Shown here piece by piece: positions 27,430 to 57,711 of a stretch of DNA of 64,000 bases (positions are counted from its first letter, which is position 1; the number at the start of each line of letters is the position of its first letter). Source of the DNA: Glandiceps talaboti (taxonomy: Eukaryota > Hemichordata > Enteropneusta > Spengelidae). Below the pieces are notes generated by a model. It was given only the letters and a program-made list of their open reading frames with translations, searched no databases and had not been told where the DNA came from. The DNA is taken from NCBI RefSeq assembly GCF_964340395.1, contig NC_135564.1, positions 9,016,361 through 9,080,360 of the forward strand, given 5' to 3'. The position numbers and the translations under genes are program-made.

Positions 27430-27870
27430 GTATTAATGGCCATGACGTCAGACTTTGACTGGGTTGTTGTCGCTTCAGTCTTACGTCATGTATCACCCTT
27501 TATGATGTCAGACTTTGACTGGATTGTTGTCGCTTCAGTCTTACATCATGTATCACCCTTTATGATGTCAGACTTTGACTGGGTTGTTGTCGCTTCAGTC
27601 TTACATCATGTATCACCCTTTATGATGTCAGTCTTTGACTGGGTTGTTGTCGCTTCAGTCTTACATCATGTATCACCCTTTATGATGTCAGTCTTTGACT
27701 GGGTTGTTGTCGCTTCAGTCTTACATCATGTATCACCCTTTATGATGTCAGACTTTGACTGGGTTGTTGTCGCTTCAGTCTTACATCATGGTATCACCCT
27801 TTATGATGTCAGTCTTTGACTGGGTTGTTGTCTCTTTAGTCTTGTACCATGTATCACTCTTTATGACATA
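27430..27870. repeat. 60-bp tandem repeat, seven copies, open in one frame
   Basis: The unit includes GACTTTGACTGGGTTGTTGT, CGCTTCAGTCTTACATCATG and TATCACCCTTTATGATGTCA. Because the period is a multiple of three, one frame stays open for 151 codons, repeating a 20-residue unit. No conserved protein is recognised. Confidence 0.9.
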
Positions 27871-27904
27871 TTTCATTCAAATTAAAGCAAATTAAATTAA
27901 ATCA

Positions 27905-28112
27905 AAATGATTTTTGGGTCCACACCCAAAATTCAGCACTCCAATGTGATCACGATTTAAACCTTTCATTGTACTATGTACAGATGAAGTTCATCTCTAG
28001 TTAACATGTACAATGTCTAATTATTGATTTTTTTAACAATTTTCATGAATACATGTATATTGTTGGTTGTCTGACTGAAAAAAAATAATACTCCAGACTA
28101 GTTAACGTTATA
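27905..28112. repeat. Dispersed repeat, copy 2
   Basis: Same ordered words as the copy near 15.05 kb; the TA-flanked MITE at 28115 sits at its right end. Confidence 0.55.
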
Positions 28113-28114
28113 AC

Positions 28115-28494
28115 TAGTCTCGGTTACCCAGACTCCCACCGCTGGGGGCTCTGCCTACGAGACCTCCTCAAACGAGAGTCTGGGAAAATGAGATTTCAAC
28201 TCACCCATGCAGGAAGTAGCTTCTGGAGCAGTGCATCATGGGGATAACTTCATGTCCATCATTGCAGGCGGAACAATTTGGGTACCTTCGCTACACATTA
28301 GCACTTCTCAAGTGACTGATATATATATATTAATTACAACAAACAGGCTTCGTAAGCCCATTTTTTGTGCTTGGAAGAAATATACTGTGTGACTTCTGTC
28401 GAGGCATAGTTGGAACGTGGTTTTCCCAGACTTTCATTTGGGGAGGTCTCGTAGGCAGAGCCCCCACCAGCAAGAGTCTGGGTAATTGAGACTA
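28115..28494. mobile_element. TA-flanked MITE (GTCTC...CCCAGACTC ends)
   Basis: Terminal inverted repeats of about 75 bases (GTCTCGGTTACCCAGACTC at the left) are mirrored at the right, with TA on each side. The arms contain GGGGGCTCTGCCTACGAGAC. It lies within a copy of the dispersed repeat also found near 15.05 kb. Confidence 0.75.
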
Positions 28495-29601
28495 TGTTGC
28501 ATGTACATGTAAGAAAATAAAGGCAATTATCATAAACTTGTATAACGTCAATCCTCTTCATATAATTATATTATCTGACTATATGTACCAATAACTTAAT
28601 TAACTAATATATTCATTATCCTGTCAGTATTTTTAACATGTACATAATATTGAAATAATTGTCTGTTTTTTCACAAGATATATTTTTGTTTACACTGAAG
28701 GGAATAAGCACTCAGGAGTCATGAATATTCATTGTGCAACCATGAATATATTATTTCTGCTGACTCCCATCATGCAATGGCACACAGCAAAGTCAAAGAT
28801 ATCCTACAAAGGCACAAATCAACTTGATGTTTCTCTGAAATCGCATGACTTTTTGTATTGTAGGTGATGTAAAATGATGAAAAATGACTTCAAACCCCAA
28901 AGTTTATAAACGTGTACTGTCTTAATTGATTGGAGTGGTGTTCCCCTTGAAGTTCAGTGTCCATGCGATACACATGTCCAGTGCTTTTATCATGTATGTT
29001 CACAAACTATGCATCGCGTCGCAATTACGTACTATTAAGTTTTCTCTTATCCAAAGTTCCGACCATCAGCGTGGACCTTGATACCCGCAAGTGTGAATCA
29101 TATGCCAGCTGTGTTTTAATGTAATCTAAAACCGATTGCCAAAATGTACCATAATAATTCATATGAAGCGCTGCGTCAATTTACTATGTAAAATCTCACA
29201 TCCCTCTGTCCGACCCCAGCACAAGACTTCAAGAAGGCCTTCGGCTTTGATTTGCACGACTGTGGCACATAGTCATTACTGCATTCTGATAAAAAAAATT
29301 ATACCCATGTTACATTTATTGTGTTTGTATGCTAGTGGCACCTAGCTTGCAGTGGTTGTTGAAAACATCCAATTCATATTGTCTCCATGGAGACTACCAA
29401 GGATACTCCCGTTTTCGACTATACCTCTTGCTACACTACCTCAATATATCCTCGTTCAGATTTGCAACTAAAAAGTCACAACTCTGCTGCAGAAATTGAA
29501 TAGATTTTGGAAGACTACAGGTGTACATATTGCAAACTAGTTCTTCCGTAAACAGCGCCCTCCTGTACTCACACTTTGTAATGTTTCTGTTTCCTCTGTA
29601 G

Positions 29602-29775
29602 GATGGTAGTGATTACTCAGATTAGTCAGTCGAGGAGAACACTAATCCACTAATTTGCTGAGTTAGCCGATAACCAATCAAAACCAAGATGACCTCATCT
29701 GTCACTGATCTGACCAAGGACCTTTGACCTCTGACCTTTGACCTCAAGTCTCTGCTGTGATTGGACATCACTAAA
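29602..29775 (+). promoter_or_regulatory. Candidate 5' noncoding exon or alternative promoter of R3HDM
   Basis: The block is bounded by a good acceptor (TTTCTGTTTCCTCTGTAG) and a good donor (CTAAA|GTAAGG). It contains CCAAT in both orientations and a perfect direct repeat of TGACCT with one-base spacing at 29732-29744 (DR1 nuclear-receptor type). It has only a short open frame starting with an ATG at about 29690, so it would be noncoding. It lies 3.7 kb before the first coding exon on the same strand. Splicing to R3HDM is inferred. Confidence 0.4.
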
Positions 29776-29780
29776 GTAAG

Positions 29781-31668
29781 GTAGGCACAATTAGGGATAT
29801 ATGGCTATAATTTTCAAACATAAGACATTTTTTTTGCTTTTTGTGTACAGTAGAAGTACCTTTAAGATTTTATATTTGTGAAATTTCAATAGTATAGGAT
29901 GTGAACTTGGTAGTTCTTAATGATAGGACTACCCAGTTGATACAATGTATGTTGCTAATGAACGACTTGATTAAACAATTCTTCAGCTCATATAATTACA
30001 GCTGCCTTATTTTGAACTGTGATTCTGTATTTCATGTTTTCCTGGATCAACACTTGGGTCGGATGTTGTTGTTGTTGTTGTTGTTTTACGATATACAGCC
30101 TCATAACAACGACAATTAAAATGATTGACATTCAGTTATGTTGGCTAATTGTACAAATACACGTCTGTGACTCGGGCAGTGGATATAACCTTGGCTAGGG
30201 ACTGTGATTTGTAACTACACATGCAATCCGTAGTTCAAACACAAATAGACAAGCCAGGAGTTGAACTTGCTTCAACTGCAAGACATTGACAGTGTATTAT
30301 GATGTAGCAGGCTGATGTACACGCTTCTTCCTTGAAGGCATTGACACTCTGTAACTGATGTACACTTCTTCCTTCAAGACATTGATACTGTGAATAGTGT
30401 TTTACTTTATTTAGTATCTGAGAAATATTCTCCTACACAGCTGTATACTTTCAAAGGACAACAATTTGACCGTTCAAATCAGGGATGTACACACATGACA
30501 TATGTTTTTGTTATGCCTGTCTTCCTGTCAGTGATTTGTTGTTTCAGGCACTGCAGTCAATCAATGTTGAAATACCAATAGACCTAGCAGTGAAATGATT
30601 GCCTATCTTGTCAACACTTGTATGTGACAGTTCATGGAGACAGTTTGTATTTCATCCTTAGCAGATTTTTACACTGACTGGACATAATTTTTTTGGTATT
30701 GGTGTCTGGTTTTAAATTCTTTTCTTAAAGATGAAGGTTTAAGATGTCAAGATGTAAATGTAATCCTGTTTTAAAATTGATAGTCGCTTTCAGATTAAGC
30801 TTAATTAACATTTTGGCGTGAAAAGATTTGTCTGGCATGCAGAGCTATGGCAGAAGTTAGTCCAAAACAAAATAGTGATCTTTTATACGTATAGTATTTA
30901 AGTGCTGTGCGCACTGACCAGAAACAATTCTTTCTCCTTTTTTTTGGCCTAAAGTTACACATACAGATGTATCAACATGAAATGAAATTTGAAGTGATAC
31001 AAATGCCAGTGAAAATAGCCAAAAGGTGATTCAAATAACCAGCTGTCAGCAGTAAATTTCTGGCTATGAAAATAGATATTTATTGAAATTGGTCCCTAAA
31101 CCTATTTGTTCCTTCCCTCAATAATATTGGGTCATATCAGCCATTGAATTGACAAAATTGTGTCAAAATAGTGTAAGGAGAGGAGGCCTTTGGGGTTTTC
31201 AAAAATGAAAAATTCACACACTGTAAGAGGGGAGAGGGGGGGGGGGAACCTCTCACCCCCACCCCAGTGGCTACTTCGTGCCCACAATATTTTCCGTCTA
31301 TAATTACTAATTCACCGGCTACACTCAAAATTTTCGACATCCCTGTTACACATTAAGTCTTCATGTTGAAGTTTATGGCTTACAAAAAAAGTGTTGTTTT
31401 GCTTGCGTAGGAGTGTGTGTAGTATATAGTGCAGAAATATTATTTTGAGAATAATGGACGTGGTGGTAATTGACATGAAACCAGTCCAAGAATGACACAC
31501 ATTCAGAGACACATGCCAGAATGTCCTTTTTATTGACCTCTTTGTGACGATTCATTAGCACAGTTATTTGTGACATGGTGTACCACATTTGAAAGACAGA
31601 TCAGCCACAAGTATGCATATCAAATGAGACAATTGACTTGAAAGAATAGAAATGATTACACTCATGTG
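29781..31668. other. Probable intron or intergenic DNA upstream of R3HDM coding exons
   Basis: No exon recognised. It contains a GTT run (30066-30085) and a G-run (31228-31245). Confidence 0.4.
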
Positions 31669-31980
31669 TACCAGAGATTACTTGCACCATGTACCAGTAT
31701 GTGCGCATACTAGTGGTATTTTAACTGCAGTTCAATACTGAAAACATTATTGCGTACCTGCATGCAAATGATATGCAAATTAGGGCATAATTGAGATAAA
31801 CATAATAATAGCCTTAACCCATGCTGCACGAGTGTCAGTGTTGGTACACAGGGGTATTTGTACCCATGCTTGTGTTGTTTTTATTGAGCTTTCACTTTGC
31901 TACGCTCGTTAAATGACAACCTCAAAGATCACCATAAGCGTTCATGCAAATAACACATACTTGGACTCACGTTATATGCT
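31669..31980. mobile_element. Copy of the composite inverted-repeat element
   Basis: ACCAGAGATTACTTGCACCA, TGCATGCAAATGATATGCAA, AACCCATGCTGCACGAGTG and GCTACGCTCGTTAAATGA match the intron-10 element, with internal length differences. Confidence 0.55.
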
Positions 31981-32559
31981 TATAAAGTGCAAGATATTTA
32001 GTCTGTACGGTATGCTCTGACGGGGTGCCCTCACACATCAGCCAACACCTCTCACACAGAGGAGGCTGGTGAGAGCGGAACAACACGATGTATGTTACAT
32101 CGATGTATGATCAGTGGAAACCTAGTTATTTTGGCCTAGTTTCTGTATGTATGCGCAACCATAATTTCGGTCAGTAACCCCCAAATGAATTTGCAACTCT
32201 ATAGACCGAAATACGTACTCTTGATTTTAATACATAGCCTTTATTACTGAAAATATATGCCTTTTTAAAAGTCAGATATGTGAATCCAATCAGATCAAAC
32301 TCAATCAAATTAAATCGGTTGTCATTGTGCAAGGTTAATGTAATTAGTTTAACCCTTCTGATCAATACACAGAGGAAAGGTTCCTTGTTATATCACATAT
32401 CCACTGAAAATATAAATTTCAAGACGGCATAAATTCAAGTTTGCTTTAATCTTTATCGATACTTATTACACATGTATGAAGTTGAACTGGGTTCATATTT
32501 AACTCATATGTTTGGTTTTCAGAACTGTTATAGCTTCTATTGATTTCTATTGGGCTAAC

Positions 32560-33275
32560 AGACTAACACTCATAAATTTGGTAGTCGAGATATGATGTTT
32601 AGTAGTCTGTGTGTCCTGGACTACTGCTAATTTGGTAGTCTAGATACAATATTAAGTAGTCTATGTGTCCTGGACTACTGCTAATTTGGTAGGCTAGATA
32701 TAATGTTTAGTAGTCTATGTATCGTGGACTACTGCTAATTTGGTAGTCTAGATATAATGTTTAGTAGTCTATGTGTCCTGGACTACTGCTAATTTGGTAA
32801 TCTAGATACAATGTTTAGTAGTCTGTACCCTGGACTACTGCTAATTTGGTAGTCTAGATACAATGTTTAGTAGTCTATGTGCCATGGACTACTGCTAGTT
32901 TGGTAGTCTAGATATAATGTTTAGTAGTCTGTGCTGGACTACTGCTAATTTGGTAGTCTAGATACAATGTTTAGTAGTCTATGTGTCCTGGACTACTGCT
33001 AATTTGGTAGTCTAGATATAATGTTTAGTAGTCTATGTGTCCTGGACTACTGCTAATTTGGTAGTCTAGATACAATGTTTAGTAGTCTATGTGTGCTGGA
33101 CTACTGCTAATTTGGTAGTCTAGATACAATGTTTAGTAGTCTATGTGTCCTGGACTATTGCTAATTTGGTAGTCTAGATACAATGTTTAGTAGTCTATGT
33201 ATCGTGGACTACTGCTAATTTGGTAGTCTAGATATAATGTTGAGTAGTCTATGTGTCCTGGACTACTGCTAATTT
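32560..33275. repeat. 54-bp minisatellite just upstream of exon 1
   Basis: About thirteen copies of TTTAGTAGTCTATGTGTCCT, GGACTACTGCTAATTTGG and TAGTCTAGATACAATG. Within each unit AGTAGTC and GGACTACT are partial inverted copies. Confidence 0.9.
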
Positions 33276-33484
33276 TGAGTTCTACTGAACACATGAATAC
33301 AATGTTGAGGAGGTGGTAATGGGAGGAAGGAGAGGTGTACAGGAGTGCTCTAGAATTTGTTACTGTTTCAGTGATATAGATCGAGATGGAGAGATTTAAA
33401 AAATGTCTGCCTTTTACGATGACTAGTCATTCTGTTCTATTACAGTTAATTTGTTATATAATCAACAGCAGAAGATCAAAAGTC

Positions 33485-50978
<17,494 letters not shown>

Positions 50979-51299
50979 TCTCCTATTTTTATACAGTAGA
51001 ATAATAATTTAAAGAAAAGTCAAAGGAAAAAAAGACAATGGGGGAAGGGGGGGGCATTCTTTCATTGTGCAACTCGACTTAAACAAGGAGTAAAAAGACA
51101 AAACTTAGTAACTCTGTCCTATGTGCACTCCCTGTGTATACAAGATTTTGCTGAAAAACTACTAACAAGTCAATCAGATATAACCAGGCGATTTCAAGGT
51201 CAAAGGTCAAAGTCAGACAAAATGTTGTAAATTATAAGCCATACACTGACCGGGACTTGGTTGCTATGCCTTCAAGTGTTATTTTGGCAGTAGGACAGA

Positions 51300-51336
51300 G
51301 CACACACACACACTCACACACACACACTCACGCACA

Positions 51337-51376
<40 letters not shown>
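51300..51376. repeat. CA microsatellite in the probable 3' UTR
   Basis: CA repeats with CTCACA and CGCACA interruptions. Confidence 0.95.
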
Positions 51377-51382
<6 letters not shown>

Positions 51383-52224
51383 GTTTGTCATGTCCATGCA
51401 TCTTCTGTTCTGTCTCCGGTGCATCTTTTTTGAAACACTTCATTTCAGTGGTTCCCACTTGGATATGGACTGTACAAAAACTAAATGAGGATCAAGGACG
51501 AGACACTTTTTTTTCAACTTCAGAAGAAAAAATTCTGTATAAAAATAAGCTGAATGAAGAGAATAGGGGGGAGGGGAAGGGGAAGGGGAGGGGTGTTGGA
51601 CTGGGATGCAGCTGTACATGTACTACTCTCGAAGAACAAAAAAGTGTATTTCAGAAAATCTTTTAAAATGATTTGTATAAGATAATAGATAGTTGAGTTA
51701 GAAGTTAGTGGAAAAACATTGTCTAATATCGTACTGTTTTTAGAGTCATGGTGACTTCTACGAATCAGTGGTCGGAGTTTGTAGGAACACATATCAACTC
51801 TGCAATGAAAGAATCAAAAAAGAATACAAATGTTGTTTACATACGTACAACATTTTTTAGGGTTTAAATTAGAAACGTATTTTGAACCTTCCCCAGTTTC
51901 GTATACTGTGCAGTTCTTGTGTACGACAGCTTGTGGTACAAGTTATGAATCTCGTAAAAAAATACCCTGGTTAGATTTATACAAGGAAAATAGTTTTAAA
52001 TGAGGATGAGATGCCAATATGACTCAGAGGTGTTATTTATTTCAGAAAAAAGTACCCCTATCTCTAGGATAGATATGGCTGGCACTACTATCTTAATATA
52101 TTTTGATATGGCTGGTACCCCCTATCTCTGTGATATATCTCAATGTGGTTAGTGTTCCCAATTTGTATAGTTTTTAGCACAACTGAACTAAGGTGCGGTA
52201 CTGCTATAGGCTTAGTGAAATTTA

Positions 52225-52255
<31 letters not shown>

Positions 52256-53504
52256 TTATATTTGTATATGTATGTGTATATGACTTAAAGTCAAAAACTG
52301 CAGGACTTATTGCCTTTGTGTTGGAACATTACTTAGGGTGTGTAGATGGGAAATTGTTCAAATAATTATTGCACCATACGTGTGTGATTTTGGTATAAAA
52401 AAAACATGATTTTTTTTAAAAACAAAAACAAACTTGAATTCAAAAACTACTGGTTAGATTAGTCTGAAAGTTTTTTGTAATGAAACATGTTTGACTGTCT
52501 GGACACAGTAAACTGCATATTTATTGTTTTCATGTTCCATATCTCTGCGTTCGTCTTGAAATTCTTGACCCAATAGCCATTCATCCATCATTTGTGATAT
52601 CTTTCAACATTGTTGATACATACTGTTAACCTGGAAATTTTCGCTAAAGACATATTTTTGCTAATTTCGTTGGGAAACAAAAATGTAAAAATGAGTAGTG
52701 ACTGAAATGCCTTCTTGTACATGATGAACACAATGTACCAGTCTAGTATTTAGTAAAAATTAGTCTTTGAGAACTTGCTGAAGACTGCAAAATTGCAAAA
52801 ATTTGTAGTAGTGAAAATTTCTCGGTTTACACTATTGGGTATTGACTTGTATGTCTGATACGTTGTAGCTAGATTGTAATTGTTTGCGTTAATTATTTAG
52901 TCTGTTCAGCCTTCAAAATCTTTCATTTTCTATGATCAGTTTTTAGATGATGTCATTTCCTGTATATTTTCTCCACCAATGTTTGTATCAATTATAAGTT
53001 ACAAATTTGAATCGGTAGTTGCTTCTAAAAACTTTTTTATTTATTTCACGATATTTTTGTAGAAGGTGGTAAACTGATAATGGGATGATTTGCCATTGTT
53101 GGCCCTTCAAGCTACTTCACAATACACCATTTTACTTTGATTTATTTAACGTGCCAAATGTCCCCTCCTTGTTTGATGCTATGAACTCTTATAACTAATG
53201 GTATACCCCTTATTTTGGGGGTATGTGGAACAATCCAGTCATTCGATAGGGGTGTCATCTCCATTGAGTCATATTGGCATTTGATCAAAGGTACTACTAT
53301 ATAGTTGTTCTGTTTTTCACAACTATCGGTCTAATAATAGGTAAACTAGGGAGTCAATCTATCTATCAGTTGTAAATTAGGGAGTCAATCTATCAATCAA
53401 TTATTCAACAATCTGAAGAGTGAACCTTATCAGCCCTTCAGAGCTTCAGAAAGGTGTTGGTGGTGAATTCTGTAATAGAACAGTTAGTCTGTGTGGCCAA
53501 TCGT

Positions 53505-53810
53505 TCAAGCTGTGATCATCCCACATATGAACGTCAACCAATCATGTCCAAGGTCATAGGTCAAATAGTGAATGTAGTTTTGAATATTCATGAGAATTAG
53601 CACAATTTGTTACCTTTAGGCTTTATGAACCAATCACACACAGGTTCAAATGTCAAAATGTAAAGTCAGCAGTACTAGTTATGAATATTCATGAGACTTG
53701 GAAAAAACAACAAATCATCTGACCCAATCACATTACAAGGTCCTAAGGTCATGATAGTATACGCCAAATGAGTTGTCAAAAGTATTCATGAGAATTACAA
53801 CAACAACAAC
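53505..53810. repeat. Three loose copies of a CCAAT-bearing unit
   Basis: Three units of about 110 bases each have CCAATCA, a GGTCA-like word and a TATTCATGAGA-like end. Divergence is high. Confidence 0.5.
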
Positions 53811-54720
53811 AAAATTGGTCTCAAACTTCCAGAAACTGATATAAATCCAGATAGATTTCAAATCACACACAAATTGCATTGTTTTTAATATAAAACAAAG
53901 AGTAACATTTCAAAACATATTTCGTATTTGAGCACGTTCCCTAAATGCATATAATTCAAATGTAATGATATGCAATATGTCTTTCAGGAGGTCCTGGCAA
54001 AGACGAAAAAAAATAAATATACAGAACAAAGTTCTGGTGAATATACAAATAAGATAAGAATTTAGGTGACAACAGAAAGAACAGAATCTGACCAATTTTG
54101 AAGAAAAAAAATCAAGTGATTGTGTGTGATGAACACAGCATTGAAAGTGTTGGCAAACAAAAGAAAGGCAGCTGACTATTTCTCAAGTCTGTTGTTCGTC
54201 TTTGTAGCTATGTGTAGGCTGTACAGTTGTAGCTATGTCAGAGAGCACGTTTATTTTGTCTCCTAGTCTACGTCCTGTCTTCTGTGTACCTCAATATGCC
54301 ATTTCTATTTTTTTTTTTTTATATTTCTGGTGACAAAAAAAAAAACCCACTGCCATTTGCAAAATTTCATGTTCTCCAGAATATCGGGCAATGTGCTGGT
54401 CTTTGTATAGTGTGTGCCAAATGTGTAAATGAAAACTGTCGAATTGTCAGTATTTTGTTCATCTTCAACTTTTGTTTCTGTGGAGGTAGCATTTTTTGGT
54501 AGTATGTTTCTTCATTGTCACTTGTACTCGTGGCATTTCTTACAAAATACTTAAGTGTTTCATACTACTGGTCATTACTTTAAAACATGGTATATTTGTA
54601 CAATATGTTTCGTTCATGTCAACCTCGTACTGTTCCTGTGTCCATTGCCATTCCTTTTTGACAAATTGTAAATGGTTGTTTCTGTGTTGTTATTAAAAAA
54701 AAAAGCCCTTTGTAAGTAAA

Positions 54721-57079
54721 ACAAACTTCCATTAACCAACTGTATGCAACAGTACAAACATCAATTTAATAAGCTTTTTTCCCAGCTTGTATTTGCTAGC
54801 ATAAGAGGATATTCAAAGAACAAAAAAAAATCATACTCGTAATAATAATCAATTCTTTTTGCAGGCAGTACCAATTTTATGACGAGACAGCAGAAGATCT
54901 TGTAGTTCATACATATGCAATATTCTAGAAGTTATTGTCGTTCTTTTTCTTCTGACTGGGTGTTTCTCTCAGAACTTGAACAATCACCAATTTCCCTTTT
55001 CAACACACCTTTCACGGTCCTACCTCTTTCCCCGTTCGTTGTATGGCATGTCATTCCAAACAATAATCTCAACTCTAGAGGGAGCTCTTCATAGGCTTTC
55101 AAATACCACACCTACTAAAAAGTGTCCTGCAAAATTTATGCAATTGGAAGAATTCTTCATCTTAATGTATGAAGGCCAAATTTTGTCATCTTGAGTTGTC
55201 TGTGTTGAGGTGCTACTCTGTCAGTCTCTCACCTCCTCCCAAAAATCTATGGATACCCAAAGTTTTCTGAAATATGAGGACTTTAAATCAAACTTATTTT
55301 GAGATGTTTTGAAAAGTTTCATCCAAAGCTCCTCTACGGTACAGATTGTATACTGCCTTATTGCAACATTTGTAACTGCGCCCTCGGCGACAGTGAAATG
55401 ACTGCACCCTGGACAACATTTGTGATATTGCCCTCAACTTACTCTGCATCAAAATGACACATTTGTGCATGCCATGTAATGTTAGTGACAGCGCCCTCAA
55501 ACAAGCCCTACCAATTAACTGCATTCCATGCAATCTTTGTGACAGCGCCCTCAAAAAAGCTCCCTACCAAATGCTTGCTTTCTCAGTCTCAAAATACACC
55601 TTCATCAGTCCCTTGTATTGCCTAAACGAGAAACCATGGCAACATTGATTTTTAAAACAATACAGATATTTTGTAGACTTAATCACAATAGCAGTTAGCG
55701 TAGCGTAAACTAACCAACCGTTTAGTGTTCCCTCATCAACGAAGTCTGAGGAAATACCCATGAGTTTATTTTGTGTGCAATGTATAAATGAATTAAATTA
55801 TTATGGACTGAAAACATACTTGGTTGTACTCTCATATTTTATTTCAAGTGTTAGGCACTTTAGCAGCCTATTACTGTGCCTTCCAAAGTTAATAGGCCAT
55901 TGCAGACTGCAAACAGGAAATTGAGAATACAGCGCCCTCACTCAAATTGGGGGTATCATCAACTCATAGTACCATCTCATAAGAGTATTGTAGAAGTTTA
56001 AATCAGGGATGTTTTTGTGTTGTTCAGACATCGAGGAAAGCAGCAGTGCTCTATTAACCAAGTAACCTATACCATGTATACCCCCAAGGTACACACAGAC
56101 AGGAAGTAGAGCGCCAACATGGCAAATTTTGGAAAGACCTATTTAGAATTGCTTATACGATGTGTTTGGATAGTGTCATAAATCTCCTAATAGTAATACA
56201 TCCATGGTCATAATAACATTAGTTGAAGAAAACAAAACTTTATTAGATGCAAAACTAGCCAAAGAGTCAAGACATATTTTGTACCCATCTGCTGCTGAGT
56301 GTTTGATTACAATTCCTTGGACTGCTGCGACAATTAAAACTTAAGTAAGAGACATTTAAATGAACTTTCCATTACCTGACCGGCGACAGGACACCTGGTA
56401 TCGAGCCTTTTCAGCCTGCAAAACGGAAGTGGGGAAATATTGCGCCCTCTGGAGAAAATTTCGCCTGTGGTGGTCAGCTCAAACCAGTATAGTGGTCTGA
56501 GACTTCAAGACATGGCGAATTCTGCCATACCAAATGCTTCAGTCTGTATATGTTGTCCATTTGATGCCGTGCTATTCATTTCACACACCTCTCCCCTCCG
56601 AGTAGGAAATAATGCACCAACTACACTGGTATTCGTGATCTAGAACTATATATACATGGTATATTGTCTGGCTTCTTGTTTGGAACTGACCAGTGAAGTC
56701 TTGAGGTAGCAAAGAGCCGCGGTTGGGTTGAGTTACCAAGTTCTGAAATAAAAGCACATAAACTACACTGGTATTCAGAGGCTAGAAGGATACATGCAGT
56801 CATCATGCGGCAGCTTGTCTGGTGCTAACCCATGGCAATGGTTACAAAAGATCACCATTATATTAGGCAGAAGTGCATTGTATAAAGATTGAAAATGGTG
56901 TAATTATATTTTGGTTGGTAAACAGTTGTTGTCATGGTAAACAATTGAACTCTGAATTTTCATGTTCCCTTTAACCTCGGGAAAGAGAAAAAACTTATTT
57001 TCATCATTGATTACTATATTAGACAGTTAGATTTTGTGAACATAAATAGCTTACGATTTCAATTAGCATATGAAATTGT
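54721..57079. other. Gene-free stretch between R3HDM and the EF-hand gene
   Basis: Apart from the degenerate repeat at 55.36-55.57 kb and a 40-base match near 55940 to a repeat end at 3868, nothing is supported. Confidence 0.4.
55360..55565. repeat. Degenerate tandem repeat (GTGACAGCGCCCTCAA)
   Basis: GACAGCGCCCTCAA and weaker variants (ACTGCGCCCTCG, ATTGCCCTCAA) occur about every 50-65 bases, with TGCATGCCATGTAATG-like spacers. Confidence 0.55.
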
Positions 57080-57345
57080 GAGTCCCATCTGACTGGATGG
57101 AGGAGGTTCTCGTTGTATTGTCCACAGTTACTCCACCCACTCGCCCCCTAGTTCTCGTCACGTGACGTGCCACTATTCTCGTAACTTTCGTTATTACTTG
57201 TCCATCCTAGACCTGGTAAACTTTTCTGGTTACCACAAAACTAGACTGAAAGATCAACCGTTATGGGCGCTCTCTTCCCACCCGTTCCATAAACGCAACG
57301 GAAGGGATAATGAGGACGCCCCCAGCGACGTATTTTAGTCTATCT
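57080..57345. promoter_or_regulatory. CpG-richer patch with an E-box palindrome
   Basis: GTCACGTGACGTG contains the palindrome TCACGTGA (USF/TFE-type E-box). The patch is richer in C and CpG than its AT-rich surroundings. No exon was recognised beside it on either strand. Confidence 0.25.
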
Positions 57346-57617
57346 CAAAACGTTTTATACATAAAGGTAATCGTATATAATATACTTGTATCACACCGTA
57401 TCATAAAACCATTAAGTAGTAACTGAGGAAATATCAGAAAACAACCATACACACGCGCACAGGCAGACAGACATACGTACGTACGTACACAAATATGCAG
57501 ACAGACAGAATTACGTCTACAGTTTCTTTTGTAAAAATGATAACTTTTTACTTTTAATCATTGATAGAAACAGCTTTCTCTCAATTGACACGATCGAACA
57601 TTGACTACAGGCTTATA

Positions 57618-57619
<2 letters not shown>

Positions 57620-57708
<89 letters not shown>
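57620..57708. repeat. TA microsatellite
   Basis: About 88 bases of pure TA. Confidence 0.97.

Positions 57709-57711
<3 letters not shown>

Larger units (their letters stand above)
50979..54720 (+). other. Probable R3HDM 3' UTR and downstream DNA
   Basis: No coding signal follows the stop codon. The stretch holds a G-rich run, a CA repeat (51300-51375), a strong G-quadruplex motif (51566-51593), a TCTG repeat (about 52225) and three loose copies of a CCAAT-containing unit (53.5-53.8 kb). Possible polyadenylation hexamers are AATAAA at 54012 and ATTAAA at 54692. Which one is used, or whether the 3' end lies earlier, cannot be told here. Confidence 0.5.

Noticed and set aside
33386-33484. Upstream in-frame ATG as the true R3HDM start
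   Set aside because: Not excluded, but a good polypyrimidine tract and AG at 33445 fall inside it and the added peptide is hydrophobic and unlike the family. The ATG at 33485 is preferred.
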